DNA of 64,000 nt from contig JAODTK010002132.1 of NCBI GenBank assembly GCA_026419785.1, positions 62,001 to 126,000 of the forward strand, given 5' to 3'. Positions 46,450 through 58,989 of the stretch are shown one piece after another. The notes below the pieces were generated by a model. It had not been told where the DNA came from. It saw only the letters and a list, made by a program, of their open reading frames with translations, and searched no databases. Position 1 is the first letter of the stretch. Every line of letters begins with the position of its first letter. Source of the DNA: Sclerodactyla briareus. Lineage: Eukaryota; Echinodermata; Holothuroidea; Dendrochirotida; Sclerodactylidae. Both the position numbers and the translations under genes were made by a program.

Positions 46450-49400
46450 GAGGCATCGATTTATTCCGTGTACTGGTCAGGGATTCCCAAGCCGAACAAT
46501 GGAGCATTAGGAGGGGAGGGGGGGGGGTCTCAGGGGAATTTTGTGAAGCTGGAGGCTTCCCATGGTGCCCTATAATATCCACAGTGAAGCCTCGCATGGA
46601 CACAGGTCATCATTACCGAAGAAGATCCACACAGCTGTGAATCATATACCTTCCCCTCCAACATTAACGGATATTGTATGTATCCTCATATCGCCGCAAT
46701 TAGTCATCAAATAGTATCATTCTAAGGATAAAGAGTATTCCATATTAAAAGCAATTCCTATACACTTCGTGTTATTCCATTTAAACAGTTTTATTACCCT
46801 GTATGAAATGGGCATGGTCTATGCGATAACTTAATCCTGATTATTAGTGCCGATGAACGCTGCTCAATGCAATACACCAAATACAATCATTCAGAAAAAT
46901 AACAGTGATCCTGTATTTGAGTATCAATAAAGAAAAAGTGCCGGTATCCTGCGCAGTGGTGGCGCCACGATTTCTCCGACGGGAGGTTCAATCAAGTACC
47001 TGAACAGCTGAACTACTTGCGGTTGGAGAAAGGACTTTGTGTGAGGACTCTCACCAGGCGTGAGGACACTGCGTGAGGACCTTCACAAAGCTTTGCCCTT
47101 CATTGCTTCGATTCTCTGAATTTCTCAGTGCAGCAGTGTAAAAGAAGACCGATACCAAAAGTCACGTCATATTTGATATGGACCACGGTTTAAATTCATA
47201 GATACGATGGGAAAGGGTCAGAAAAGAACTGTTGACCCTACAAACAGTTTGAAACTGGTTCAGTTTCATGACAGTGTATCGCAGCGAGTTATTACAATTC
47301 ACGACTGCGTTCGTTATAGTCTACGTAGTATCGTATACATGCCAAGTATACGCCCTCAACATCCTTCGTGGACATGTTACAGGTTTTGAGGGTATTGACC
47401 ACAACTGACCCTAGACTTTATTGACAATAGGATTTGTTCACCTCCAGATTGACAATCAAATGCCAAGGGAAGCCCGCAACCCAATTTTTTTTTTGAAAAG
47501 TTATTGTTTACTCTGTTTTCTATCTGTTGTCCATAGTGACCTCGGACCTGACCCCAATAGGAACAATAGGATCATTACTCCAAATGGGCAAACCTAACTC
47601 ACAAAGGTTTGCACCGCCATTACATGAGTCAGTCGAGGACATCTACCGTGCCCACGTTTGTAACCTCCTCTGACCTCTCCAGACCTTCTACTAGAACGGA
47701 AAACAGAAAATGGATAGTCAGTGTTACATTTTCATACCAAGATATAAAGTCATAGGGCAAAGGTTATATTGAAGCCACATTTTTACTAACCCAATGGGAC
47801 CCAGTGAGACAGTATGGTTCGATTCACTGTCTACTCTGTAGCGGTATATTATTTTCTACGTAGTTCCAATACAGTATTCACCTCCAGTTTGAGCTCCGAC
47901 GCAACTGCACTCAATGCAACCCAGTTACGTGACGCATACAAGCGACGGCGTTTGGTTGCGATACGACAGTCCTCCTTGAAATTGTGCAAGAATATTAGAA
48001 CGTCGAATTTTTTTTTTCCTTTGGATTAGTGCTCCACTTCAGACAAAATCACATTTGGAAGTTGTATTGTTATGATTTTCTGAATATGTGAAGATTCAAA
48101 TGGCCTGGCAGTTTCGAATTTTGTAAAAAGGCAAAATGTTCACAAAATGTAGGTTTTTCTCGAAACTAGATGTAATGTGATGTGATATTATGTTAGAGTA
48201 GGCCTATAGCCTATACATGTAGGCATATGTCGTAGAGAATTCGCATATCGCTTACACGGACTGACGGATGAGATTTTGCGCTTAATATACGTATTTTATC
48301 ACTGTCTAAAAATCGATATGTGGGGTCTACCAGTGAGCTATTGCCCGAACGAGTAACACAATGACAAACAACCATTATTGCCCCTATGCCCTAGGGTAAA
48401 TGGCGACAAGGTAAGAAAAAAAAACCCTGATACCACCTGAAAATATCGCTAGATCCTGTGTTTCCCTGATCAATTGAGAATGATTTGTATAACACACGAC
48501 ATGACTACAAATAGCAGATTTCACGAAGGGCGCTATTAATAGAAAACGGTGTATCGTGCAATTTGAACCCGTGACTGGAAGTCAGTCCTCAAAAGCAACT
48601 AATTCGGCGGGCTAAACGAGGCTAAACTGCGCCTATCGGTGCAAGGTAAACCTAGTCTCAACAATCCGTTCCGCATGCCTGGATTTGTTGTTTAAACCCA
48701 TTATCCGTTTAATTTGCAGATAGTCAGCAGTAGAGACTTCACCAAGTTCACTCGAGCCAAAGCAACCACACGCAAGCGTCCAGTTATAGTTTTTCTTATT
48801 CCCAAACCACGTGGCTGCCTATTCTTTCACTTTTACATTCAATGCACAATACCCGTAGTCATTGTGCAATTTTGGTTTAGAAAATTGTTCGGCTCCGTCG
48901 TGGGTGGTGTTCCGTATAGGAATCGGTAGGCGAGCATATAGGTAGGTGGATATTCACTATCAGGCGCGGTTCTAGAGTCCCATTTTTTTTTTTTTTTTTT
49001 TTTGGGGGGGGGGCTTGCTCTGGGCGAGCCGGGGGGGGGGGGGGGCTGAACAGGTGGCTCTAAGCGGAAGCGCCATTCTCGGTTAGCGCGGAGCGTACAA
49101 GACATTTCTGACTTCACAAACTCTCCAGATGGCTGGAAACGGCACTCCACGAGTGTCTATCCTGCATGTTCCCAGCCTTGAAATATAGATCTTGTGTCTG
49201 CAAATTTCTCAATTAACGTGGAAAGTGCTCTGTAAGAAATAGTACTAATATGATATCACATGGGTTACTGACGATATCAGAATCTTATTGGCGTGTCGTG
49301 GCATTATTGCAATATGACATTTGCTTCGTACTTGACCGATGCACATTTTTGTACGGATGTTAGGCTCATATGAACTGTAACAATCACGGTCACCAGATTG

Positions 49401-49550
49401 CAATTGCACTTGCTGTTTGAAGCCAGCAGGCGCGGCTCTCGACCTAGTCTTCAATAGTGGTTTGAAAGGGCAGAATATAATCTGACTGAAAGTGAGTGAG
49501 TGACAGGTAAAGTTACTCGATTCCTTGACGAAGTTAGAGGAAGTTATGCA
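46450..49550. other. non-coding stretch with repeat scraps
   Basis: GTGAGGAC occurs three times at about 47040-47082. An inverted AGGTCA-type scrap (CCTCGGACCTGACCCCAATA) lies at 47541-47560. A T21-G10 tract lies at 48983-49013 with a further G15 at 49031-49045. No gene is recognised. Confidence 0.45.
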
Positions 49551-49639
49551 GTCCTGGCAGTGTATGTGTGTGTGCGTGTTTGTGTGTTACCACTTGGATG
49601 AATCAAAATCATACTAGTGATAGGGTTCCCCATAATACG

Positions 49640-49850
49640 TACATGATCCCTATTTATTTGGGGTCAGGTAAAAGGTCATCTGAGGTCAAGAGATGTCAAA
49701 GTCTGAAAATCTTGTTAACACGATAAGTCCTGAATGTCTAACCCGATCAGTTTGGATTCTAGTACCGTATGCAGCTTGTTAACCCGAACTCATCTGTATG
49801 GATGTTGTTCATATTTTGGGATTTGGGTTCCCTATTTTGAGTACTACAAT
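49640..49850 (+). repeat. AGGTCA-rich dispersed repeat
   Basis: GGGGTCAGGTAAAAGGTCAT is followed by CTGAGGTCAAGAGATGTCAA and a GAAAATCTTGTTAACACGAT segment. I recall similar AGGTCA-laden text from dispersed repeats of echinoderms; that recall is not a database result. Scraps of it occur at 20340 and 47541. Confidence 0.45.
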
Positions 49851-50824
49851 GATTCCTATAGTAAATCTGACAATGTTTAGCTTGATCAACTTAGTCAGGA
49901 TCAGTCAAGGACACACTACGCCTTTTGGCTTTTTGCGTCTACATTTCGATCAAGGAGAAGAAATCAACTCGAATCTACATATATGGATGTCACTTAATAG
50001 ACGGCATCCGGGCCCAACTCTGTATATGGTACCATGCCAAGTGTCATTAAGGTGTGATGTGATTCACTGAACCTAAGCGATGAAACAAAATCCCAAATTT
50101 GACTCTCAAATACAACTAGGCCCCAGATTTTTTATCTACTACGATCCTGGACCAATTTCAGTCCTTATATCCTTATATGTTCTATGTAGTAAAATTATGC
50201 AGCAGGACGTAAAGAACGCTGCTTTGTAACCACTACCACTGTGCACCGTGTGTACCCACAGTACGGAAAGGGGCGAAACGTGGTTGTCGACTGGACAGTT
50301 GTCACTAATCTGACAAGCATCATAGGTACTCGACCTTACGAGAATATGAGATAGCATTCATACTGACATTGAGGAGTAGGCGTAACCTGGTTATCGCGAG
50401 TAAATGTGACCTGCGGGAAATTGGGTTGGCCTAAGGGTATGGAAGGAGGCATGACGGGCTTATGTTAGTTCAATATGCCAATACGAATTCAACATAAAAA
50501 TATCAACACCCTCGGGTGTTCTCGGGGCTAGCACATTGGGGGGGGGGGGCTTGAGCCCGTAGAACCGCGCCTGTTCACTATATAGTAGCTGGGTATAGAG
50601 GTAGTTAGGTCGACCATCTAAATGCAAGCGTGGGGTCTTTGGTCTTTGGGCACTGCCTCAGAAGAGTTTCTGTGATTGACTAGACTAACCCTAATCCATA
50701 TCCCAAATCCCCAACCCCAACAAAGAATATAATGATACGATACAATACCACTGGCCAATAGAACAATACATTCCGAAGCAGTGCGAATGTGCTGTACAGA
50801 CAGTTGGACAGTGTCGGGTGAGTG

Positions 50825-50890
50825 ATAATCAGTGGCGTCGTGCCCATTGGGGCCGAGGGGGGGGGGGGCGCCCCCAAATTTTGTCGGAGG
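50825..50890. repeat. G-tract dispersed repeat end
   Basis: AGTGGCGTCGTGCCCATTGG is followed by G12, CGCCCCC and AAATTTTG. This 'AGTGGCGT...GGGGGG...CCCC' layout is common in dispersed repeats of marine invertebrates. The G and C runs can fold on each other. Confidence 0.45.
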
Positions 50891-51544
50891 GGTCATAACA
50901 TGTTGTCATCATTCAAATGAGAAGGTATTCTCGAAATCGAAAAGTAGATTATATAGCAAATGTTCTCTGATAATCGTCGCGGATTGCCCCCCTCCCCCCA
51001 CACCTCATATCAAATATACATAGCGCCCACTAACTGACCAACCTGAGGTCCTTACAGTTAAGACTTCGACCGGCCGAGAAAATGCGAGGTAATGCATCGG
51101 GGGTTTCTAAATGGCGGTCCGCCGGCCAAAATCGGCCTGCCAGATGATGCAATTCGGCACACCATAAACACCAAGTTAGGAAAAAATGTGTTAAGGTTTT
51201 TTCAGACAAGAAAAGGAAGCAACTATTAACGAACGTTCGATAACGCTGGAAAAACGTCAATGATTCATTAGAATGTCACTATCAATGAAATATCAAAGTC
51301 ACTTTTGGTCAATTAATTTGTGACCACTATATATTTTCCGGGGCTGAAGGAATGTTTTTCAGTTTGATATTAATACCCAACTAGAACTACCATTTGCGAC
51401 CACAAATATCCCTTCTTTGACAATGTTCTTGCTACGCTCTTGACAAATCATGTGCCATTGCCCACTTCACTTAGGCTAATCGACAAAGGCATGAACTGCT
51501 GAAGCGATATTCTTTTAATGTTTGCAGTTTTGCAGTTTATTTTA

Positions 51545-52265
51545 ATTTCAATATAAAAAAAGGCCATCTGTCCCTCACCATTTGGCGTCTAAGAACACCC
51601 AATTTGGGAATTTTTTTTGCATAGTCACGGCTATCGTGACGATGAATTACTTTTTCATTTGTGAATGTTTATTTATTTCTCAATTTTTCAGATAAAAGTG
51701 GCTATCTGGCACTCACCACCTGGCATCCGTAAAGACCTTCACTTTAATAGATTTGTGCGTACGCTGCGCGAAACCAATCATGTCGCTTCGAAATTAATAA
51801 GCCCAAATTCACATGAACACAGAGAGGTTAAGGTGAAATCCATTCTAAATTGTAAAGTTAACTTTAAATTTATTTAATGAAATGGCCATTTCTGGAAAAT
51901 CACCATTTGGCATTACAAAAAAAAGCTACGCTGCGCGGCAAATAGTGGTGCGTTCCGATTGGATATTTTAGAGCCGCTTGAACATACCGTGGCTAAAATG
52001 GAAATTTGTTAATTTGCAACGTTCATTTCAATTCACTACGGCAAATGGCATCTGGGGCACAGCTGTACGCGTGCATATTGAGAATACCATATTCGAGTTT
52101 TCCTAAGCTTCTCGACAACCATGATGCCGCTCTGCTCTCATAGGTATAATCGTATCGTAATATTGTTTGCTCAGTGATATTCCTTTTTTCTATTTTCAAA
52201 GTTTATTTGAATATTTTGAATGAAAGATCACCATCTGGATCTCCCCATGTGGCAACGGAGAACAC
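51545..52265. repeat. five diverged copies of a ~140-190 bp repeat
   Basis: A recurring pattern is an AT-rich TTTATTT...AATTTC lead, then a GGC(C/T)ATCTGG-like word, then CACCA(T/C)(T/C)TGGCAT. It appears at about 51561, 51700, 51882, 52041 and 52227. Two copies carry TACGCTGCGCG downstream (about 51760 and 51930). Spacing is about 140-190 bases. Confidence 0.55.
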
Positions 52266-52629
52266 TTTACTTTAAAAATTCGAGCTTAGATAGATCACGA
52301 CAAGAAGTCAGTGGCACTCTAATTTATTTCACATATTTTTTTTCTGGCCCATCTGAAAACCATCATTGGAAACCCCTGGTAAATCCTCTGTGATGCATAA
52401 CTGAAGAGATGTTGAACGAAGTGATTGTAGCCATGAGCCATCACCGAAGATTGGAGATGTAAAGGATAAATGTTAGCCCGAAGCCTATCAACTGATTATT
52501 TTCGAGAATATTTCCGGAATAAAGAAAAAGTTGGGAGTCTCTGTGTAAATTTTAGGAGTGTTGCTTCTCTCCCATACGGTAACTGAGTGGGGAGTGCCTT
52601 TTCCTGCTATCTGAACGACATTTTGTATT

Positions 52630-52745
52630 TAATGATGCGCGCCGGCAACCTGTGGTGGCGCTCGGCTTAAAATGTCATCACCTGCTGATGCCCCCCCCCC
52701 CCGCCCCCCCCCCCGCCCAAAAAAAATGCACGACGCCCCTGGGTG
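52630..52745. repeat. dispersed repeat, second copy
   Basis: It shares CAACCTGTGGTGGCGCTC with 13847-13864. It is followed by C-runs (about 52690-52717), then an A-run and ATGCACGACGCCCC. Confidence 0.55.
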
Positions 52746-54194
52746 TAATCGTCCAGGTTCCTAATCCTCTTGTGTAGGCTTCTGTCAGTCTGTCACGTAT
52801 ACGGCACTACCGCGGACACATCCAGTGTAGATTCAGTGTAGATTATCCAGCAAATTGAATATTGAGGTTTTACCAATATTGAAACTGTAAGTCGAAGCCC
52901 TGTTGGACGATGTGTTCATACTAGTCAGTTATAGGACTGTTTTTTTTCACCCCCGATTTTTGCGCGCTTTTCATTCACGGACAAAATAATCTAATAGCTT
53001 CATGGCAAATAGGTTCGCAAATAATAATATAATACAAACGCACTTTTAGAGCGTAATTAGGCTGCTTTTCCACGAGGCGGATGAGCGGTATCGCGTGCGG
53101 GAGCTAGCATTCCGTTTTGATTAAATTACTGTCTCCTGGTGTGTTTGTGGCGACGCCTAACTTTATCACCGACAATTGACCGTATATACATCAGGGGCCT
53201 GATGTGTCTTCGGGATGAGGGCGAGTTCTGGGGTTCAAAGCAGTAAGTAATGGGGCCATTCTTGTATTGATACAGGAGGCGTCTATGTTGGAGGCCTCCA
53301 TGATGATGTACAAAGGGCCCGATTCTAGTGGCTGCGCCCGCTGCAGGGAGGTGGAGGAGAGGGGGGAGGGGTGCCAATGAAGCGCGATAAAAAATGGGGA
53401 AAAATGGGAAATACACTTAAATCTCATTTATGTTTACGTGGCATGCAATAATCGATCAGGAAGGCAAACAAAGGAAGAAAAAAGAAGAAAAAAGAAGCTT
53501 GCCGCTATAGCCCCCCCCACCTCACAATTTATTGATTGGTCATGAGGCAACCCAGGAAGGATGATGCACATTACTGAGGCACGATCTCTATTCCCATGAA
53601 TGTATAGTTAATAGGGCTATTAAATAGCCTAACAAATGTATGAATACTTGGAATATCACCTCCATGCCATAATGCGACATACCTTGACATGTTTATCAGA
53701 GGAATAAGGAAATCCTTTATAGAAAAAGGGCATGGAATGTAATCATAACCGCGACTTCGCATTTCCCTGACAGGGGTCAGGGTTTTACCCGATTGCTCAA
53801 CCGGTTGGCGGGGTCGTTTGTTTAAACATGATCCGGAATGAAGCGGAGATTTCTATATAACCATAGACGAGAGCTGAAACTCTATGAAAAGTTACAAGGG
53901 CTCCCACAAGCATCGTTGTCTGTTCCGCATGCTTGCGCGCGGTAGGTTTTGGTTATGTCGTCTTTTCAGAGCACGGAAAGTCTATTTTAGAGGGGAAGTC
54001 GGGGTCACATAATATGTGCTGTACAGTGAAAATGCCACCATCGTGGGGATTGCAACAATATGATACCACTCCCAGAACAGAGCGATATTGAACTATAGTT
54101 ACTAAAGTAAAAGCAGTATTGATGAGAGAGAATGGATTATCAGAGAGACTTAGCATGGAGCCTTGCTTCAATATTATCAACATCGAGGCTATTA

Positions 54195-54833
54195 AGCGGC
54201 GTTTCCATGCACGCGGGGCGGGCGGGCGTCTAAAATCGCTCACGTTATTTTCAATGGGGCCGTTTCCATGAACGCGGGCGGGCGGGCGGGCGTTTCCTCG
54301 AATCGGTCATGCAGCGATTTTTCCGCCCGCCCGCGTGCCCGCGTGGTAATTCGTAATCGATTTCCGGGGATTTCCCTGCAATCTTACTGGCTTGTAGCCC
54401 GATAGTGCAAAGTAGAGAACAATATTCGCATGTTTGAAACCATTCAGTGTTAAGTTTTGTAATTAAATCTCCAAAACCTGGGAATTGTGAAGTTAATTGT
54501 AAATTATAATTATTTGTATTTTAGGCGCTATCGTTGACATTTGAAACAATGGTTCTAAGAAACTAAACACCGGTGTGTAGGTTTAAAAACACTAGTTAGG
54601 CTATGCGTCCGTGTTTAAATAAATAATAATAATAATATAATACTGATAATAATATTGATAATAGCAATAACAACAAAAATAAGAGTAAGCTGCACGGTTC
54701 TTATGAGAGCTCATATACACACATAAGGGAGAGGTGCGAGATTTCTGAGAAAACGCACGCCGCCGCGTGCGTGGACGCGGGGGACACTCGCGTTGTCTGC
54801 CGTGCCCGCCGCCCGCGGGCTGGATACGCGGCG
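54195..54833. mobile_element. non-autonomous DNA transposon, probably Harbinger-like
   Basis: The left end AGCGGCGTTTCCATGCACGC runs into G-rich text and mirrors the right end, which read on the minus strand is CGCCGCGTATCCAGCCCGCG followed by GGCGGCGGGC. The imperfect inverted repeat covers about 30 bases. TTA stands immediately outside both ends (54192-54194 and 54834-54836), the three-base target duplication typical of PIF/Harbinger elements. Inside, the left-end sequence is repeated near 54263 and an inverted CGCCCGCCCGCGTGCCCGCG lies near 54326. There is no transposase frame, so it would depend on an enzyme supplied elsewhere. The ends are diverged, so the class is tentative. Confidence 0.55.
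54615..54690. repeat. AAT-rich microsatellite
   Basis: AAATAAATAATAATAATAAT followed by further AAT and GATAAT units, inside the putative DNA element. Confidence 0.7.
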
Positions 54834-55839
54834 TTAGGGGGCTTATACTTATGACGTTGTACGGTATTGAAATTGTAGAAAAAAAAAAAAACTATATGAA
54901 GACAAGGTTGGCAAGACCATAGTATGATCGGTATCTAAGCAACCTACAATATGGTCCGGCCTTTTTTTTCAATGCATAGGTGGGATGATAAGTCGTTAAG
55001 TTTTGCAAGTCATTCACATTGACTCAAGCCAAGTCATTTTATACGACCACTATACCAGCTCGATCACGCAAGTCACTGAATCGAGAGCAAAGTCACCAGC
55101 ATTTTAACCAGCATGGAGTCACGTGTGATTGTTGGCGTAGCCAGAATTAATCAATCTAGGGTGGTTTTATCGAGTGGGGTAGTTCCAGCTGATATTGCAG
55201 GTACTTAATTTCCTCAGTCAGTGATTGTGCTTAGGGGGTAGGAGGTAGGGGGTGGGCAGCAACGATAGGGGTTCTGTGATATGTGTAATATTTAACTCCC
55301 AGTATATGTCAGAGTCCTGTTTATGATTTTACTTTTATAATGCCGGAGATGTAGCTTCGCCACAAAAGCGCGTCGTGTGAAATAATGAGCCTATGCCCAT
55401 CATTACTCCCCATCGCCGCCCTGGGGATGAAGTGGGGTCAGATATCATTGATGCCTACGGATTGAACGTTCTCCCTCATCCTTATTGGTGGAAGTTCAAC
55501 TGAATTACGCAGGTGGTTCTTGCTGAAGTTTTCGGGGAGTGAGAGGCGCTAGGGACAAATTTTCCCTTCAATAGTTACAAGCATGAGGCCGTCACTGTCT
55601 CTCCAGTTATTATAATAGGTACATAGACTGATTTACGCACTGGTATTTTCCAATTGCCAGCTAGTGGTATCGCATTGCAGCTTTATACCCTGTTGTCTAG
55701 GGTAGGATGGGGATCGGGGATTAGGGGAGTGGTAGGCAACCTCAGACATCTTTCTGGGGACAGTGGGCATCGACCTTTCAATAACTGCAAATTGAGTCCA
55801 CAGTGTGTGTGCATGATTATGTTCTAATATTTTTCCGAA

Positions 55840-55985
55840 CTCTTCGTAAACCCCTTGCTGAGCGCCTAGCGAGAAGGCAGCAGGTATTATTTCCTTAAGT
55901 AATTAGTAATTTGAACGGGATTCGAAACCACCGATCTTTCAGTCGGTAAGCCGACTAGCTGAGCTAACCACTCTGGTTTCCCGAT
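55840..55985 (-). mobile_element. tRNA-derived SINE, family A
   Basis: On the minus strand the A-box-like TGGTTAGCTCAGCTAG (about 55955-55972) and the B-box-like GGTTTCGAATCCC (55917-55929) are correctly spaced for a tRNA head. They are followed by ACCTGCTGCCTTCTCGC and GCGCTCAGCA, the family A body. This is the best-preserved family A head in the window. Confidence 0.65.
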
Positions 55986-56184
55986 CGTTTAAGATTTTCG
56001 AGTTCATTTCCTGAGAGTAAGCTCATCCTTTCAGTTGCACCCGGGAATTGAACTGACACACACCCACGTGGTTTTCCTTAGATCATCGGAGTAGTTGCCC
56101 AGCAAATTGGTCGCTACAAGCTGAATCATAAGTTTAAAAAATTGAGGAATTAAACCATGTGTAAAAAACATTTGAAGCATATTA

Positions 56185-57460
56185 TTATTTTATTTTATTA
56201 CGAGCAACTTATATGGCGCTCTAACAAGAACAGGGCGCCTTACAAAATGGAAGGAAATGGAGAGGGAACAGAAAGACCACACCTTAGTGATTTCGAATAG
56301 GAAAGTCTAGCGCCCTCGTGAATCCAGGACTGAACTTGCTTCTCAGAACTCTAAAGGAAGAGAGTTTCCAGAGACGAGGATCACCAACCAAGAAAGAGGA
56401 TCAACACATTCCTCTTTGAACGGGGGGATGCAAGCCGGGTCAATCCATGACGAGCGAAGTCGGTGCCTGTAATCACGAGGGTCATTACTTCTCTGCAGCG
56501 TATGAAGTCAGCCAAAAACACCAGGAGATTGAGAATGTAAACCATTTAAAACGTTGAGGCAACTTTTGTATGTGACCCTTTTCTCACTGCAGCCAGTGTA
56601 ACTCTTGCAGGAGGCCTCGAGAGGGTCGGTCCCCACCCACACGCAAAACCACGCGTAGCAGCTTAGTTTTGAGAAAAGCAACTGGATACCGTTTGCAAGT
56701 CAGTCTTACGGCGCACCGGTGGAGAATAGTTAGCATAGAGTCTCTAGGCGGGATATGGACCAACCCTAGGACGCATGTGCAACCTTCCTGTGTGATTAAG
56801 GGACGTATGCGCCACAATTTCTCAAATGGAAATTAAACTATTTTACATATGGAGTTGACCTGATTAGAGATGTTCAGGAGCATCCAAATAACACCTAGTT
56901 TTTTACTAGAAGGGACGGAGATACCACATTGCCCAGTTTCAACTCAATATTTGATAAAGTTGGCAGAACCTTGTTGTCGCAAAAACATAAACTAACTCAG
57001 TTTTCTCCTGATTTAGCTGGAGCAAATTTTCCACCATCACCCTTTGATCTTGTAATCAAGGATGCTGACCTAGTTCACCTACTGACTTGCACTTCAACTC
57101 TGGGTCAAAACCTCGACAAACTGGTGTCATCAGCATCAAACGTGGAATGCTAGAAACCAAATCCCGCAGATTTCTCATGGGGATGGTGTAAAGGGTGAAA
57201 CTCTGGGGACCATGATGGAGCCCTGAGGAAGAGAGTGTGTCAGTCGGTGTTCCCTAGAAAATTCACCCTGATCGAGACCCTGGTGAGACGATTATTCTGA
57301 TACGTACTGAACCATGACTAACTGCAACACTAAGCCCAAACCGTCTTTCAGGTCGCTGTAGAATAACGTTGTAATCCACAGTTCGAAGGCTGCTGACAAT
57401 GTCCAAGTAGTAGTCATACGAACAAGCCGTGCATACAACTTCAGATTGGCACATATGAAG
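56185..57460 (-). mobile_element. L2-like LINE, RT core to 3' tail
   Basis: On the minus strand, in order: YLDIVSSLRTVDYNVILQR (motif for the AFDTVDH region, about 57400), ERRFGLSVA, SLPQGSIMVPRV (the PQG region, about 57220), DADDTSLS (catalytic ADD box, about 57130), LLQELHWL and YKLLL near 56600, then LNG and RLRSS text. The tail, a GGCGCCCTGTTCTTG region, ends in ATAAAATAAAATAATAATA at about 56182-56200. Several frame breaks make it inactive. The order, 'LHWLP' segment and short AT-rich tail fit the L2 clade. Confidence 0.8.
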
Positions 57461-57469
57461 CTTATTCCT

Positions 57470-58770
57470 TGATGAGGACCTGTACTACTCTTTTCTGTGT
57501 GAGTAAGTGGAACTCACTGAACACATACTGTGGACTAATGCACATGACGTGTTGTGTTTATAGTCAACGTTTTCGTTTGGTGTTTGCAATTCGAAGTTTT
57601 CGAAGCCTTTTTATATTGAGGGATTGTTCCATTTTAGCTTATTCCTAGAGGCAGTGACGCTGCCACACTGACAACGAGACGAGTCCCTCTTCTGCTTCCG
57701 TACATACAGAACACATTTCGCCTAATATTTTATTCCTCGGGAAAGGGGCGGGAAGAACGTATCTCTTCATGAACGACCCCGAGGCCACGATGTCACAAGA
57801 GAGTCGATAACACAGAACTGCGCAGTTCTTGCCAGGAGAAAGAACACGAAAAGTCGTCGTTAAGGGCATTCAACACTCTTAACAAAACACATCGTCTTGG
57901 AAGGCTAGGCCACTCGTACTACAGAAAAAAAAGTCCGAAATTCTTAACCAGTAATTAGTCCTGCGACCTTGAGATAGCCGTCATTTGGACAATTGTGAAG
58001 TAGTCGGAAGGAAGGCCATCGACCCATAGCAATTTCGCAACCCACACTCTTGAACGTGGGTCACGTGGCTCAAGTAGACGGATTACTCGAGGAACTCAAG
58101 GTAGGGACATCGCGAGCGTATCAGTTTCGAAAGAAGGAGTTTTCAACGTGGGGCTGGGGGTCTCAATGGGCCCGCTCTACGAAAGGCCGCCTGATAAACA
58201 CAACTGCAGAACTGCTGATTCTGTTTTAGAGTGCTGACAATGCCAGCGGTGATCATCGCTCGTAAAATTAAGAAACTGCAATGGAACAGACACTTGGTTG
58301 GCTAGGGCTCCGTATGGAAGTGTAGCTTTTGTCTGAGGAGTGATCTCACGGGGGAATGTTATTCTACTGTTCGACTTCGACTTCCGGTAGAATCCATATT
58401 CATACCTACATTCGCCTTTGTAACATATCTTGTCATTGGGATGACTTTGTCATGAGAATACCTTGAGTTATAGTCTTGTGTTTATAGTCGTGTGTTAGAC
58501 TAGCCAGCACTCTTCAAGCTTCGGGTTGGCAAAAACCAATAAGTTGTGCCTCCTCGCTTTGGTATATCAGATGGAGGAAGATGGAGGATGCTCATAACTG
58601 CAGGTCTTCATGAGTGCCCAGTCTTGCATGGATACAGGTTGCTGGTTATTTCACTCAGTTTTGCTTCAAAAATCCTATGGGGAGCTATGGAGGGGGGGGG
58701 GGGCTCTACCTTCAAAAAACGTGAACCACTGAAGATCCGAAAGTATCCACAGTGTATTTCCTGACAATCT
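57470..58770. other. non-coding stretch, nothing recognised
   Basis: No coding motif or repeat that I can name, apart from a G14 run near 58691. Confidence 0.4.
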
Positions 58771-58989
58771 AAAGCGATCGTTGAGGAGCGGAGTGGACAG
58801 GGGCAGACTCAAACCTGCATCCTCGAGACAGCCGCATCTGGAGCGTCCTAGGAGGACGCACTGGTGCACTGTCTAGGCGAACAGTTGAAGCTACCAGCCG
58901 GGTCGCTGGCCGGGCTCGAGGTAAGACCCCTTTCTTGCGCATGGCAATTGGAGGCATCTGCGGGATGCGGCCGTGAAACGGAGGTCCAG

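Noticed and set aside
57263-57454. A stand-alone small gene on the minus strand.
   Set aside because: Its text matches the conserved core of an L2-like reverse transcriptase and the rest of the element follows in order.
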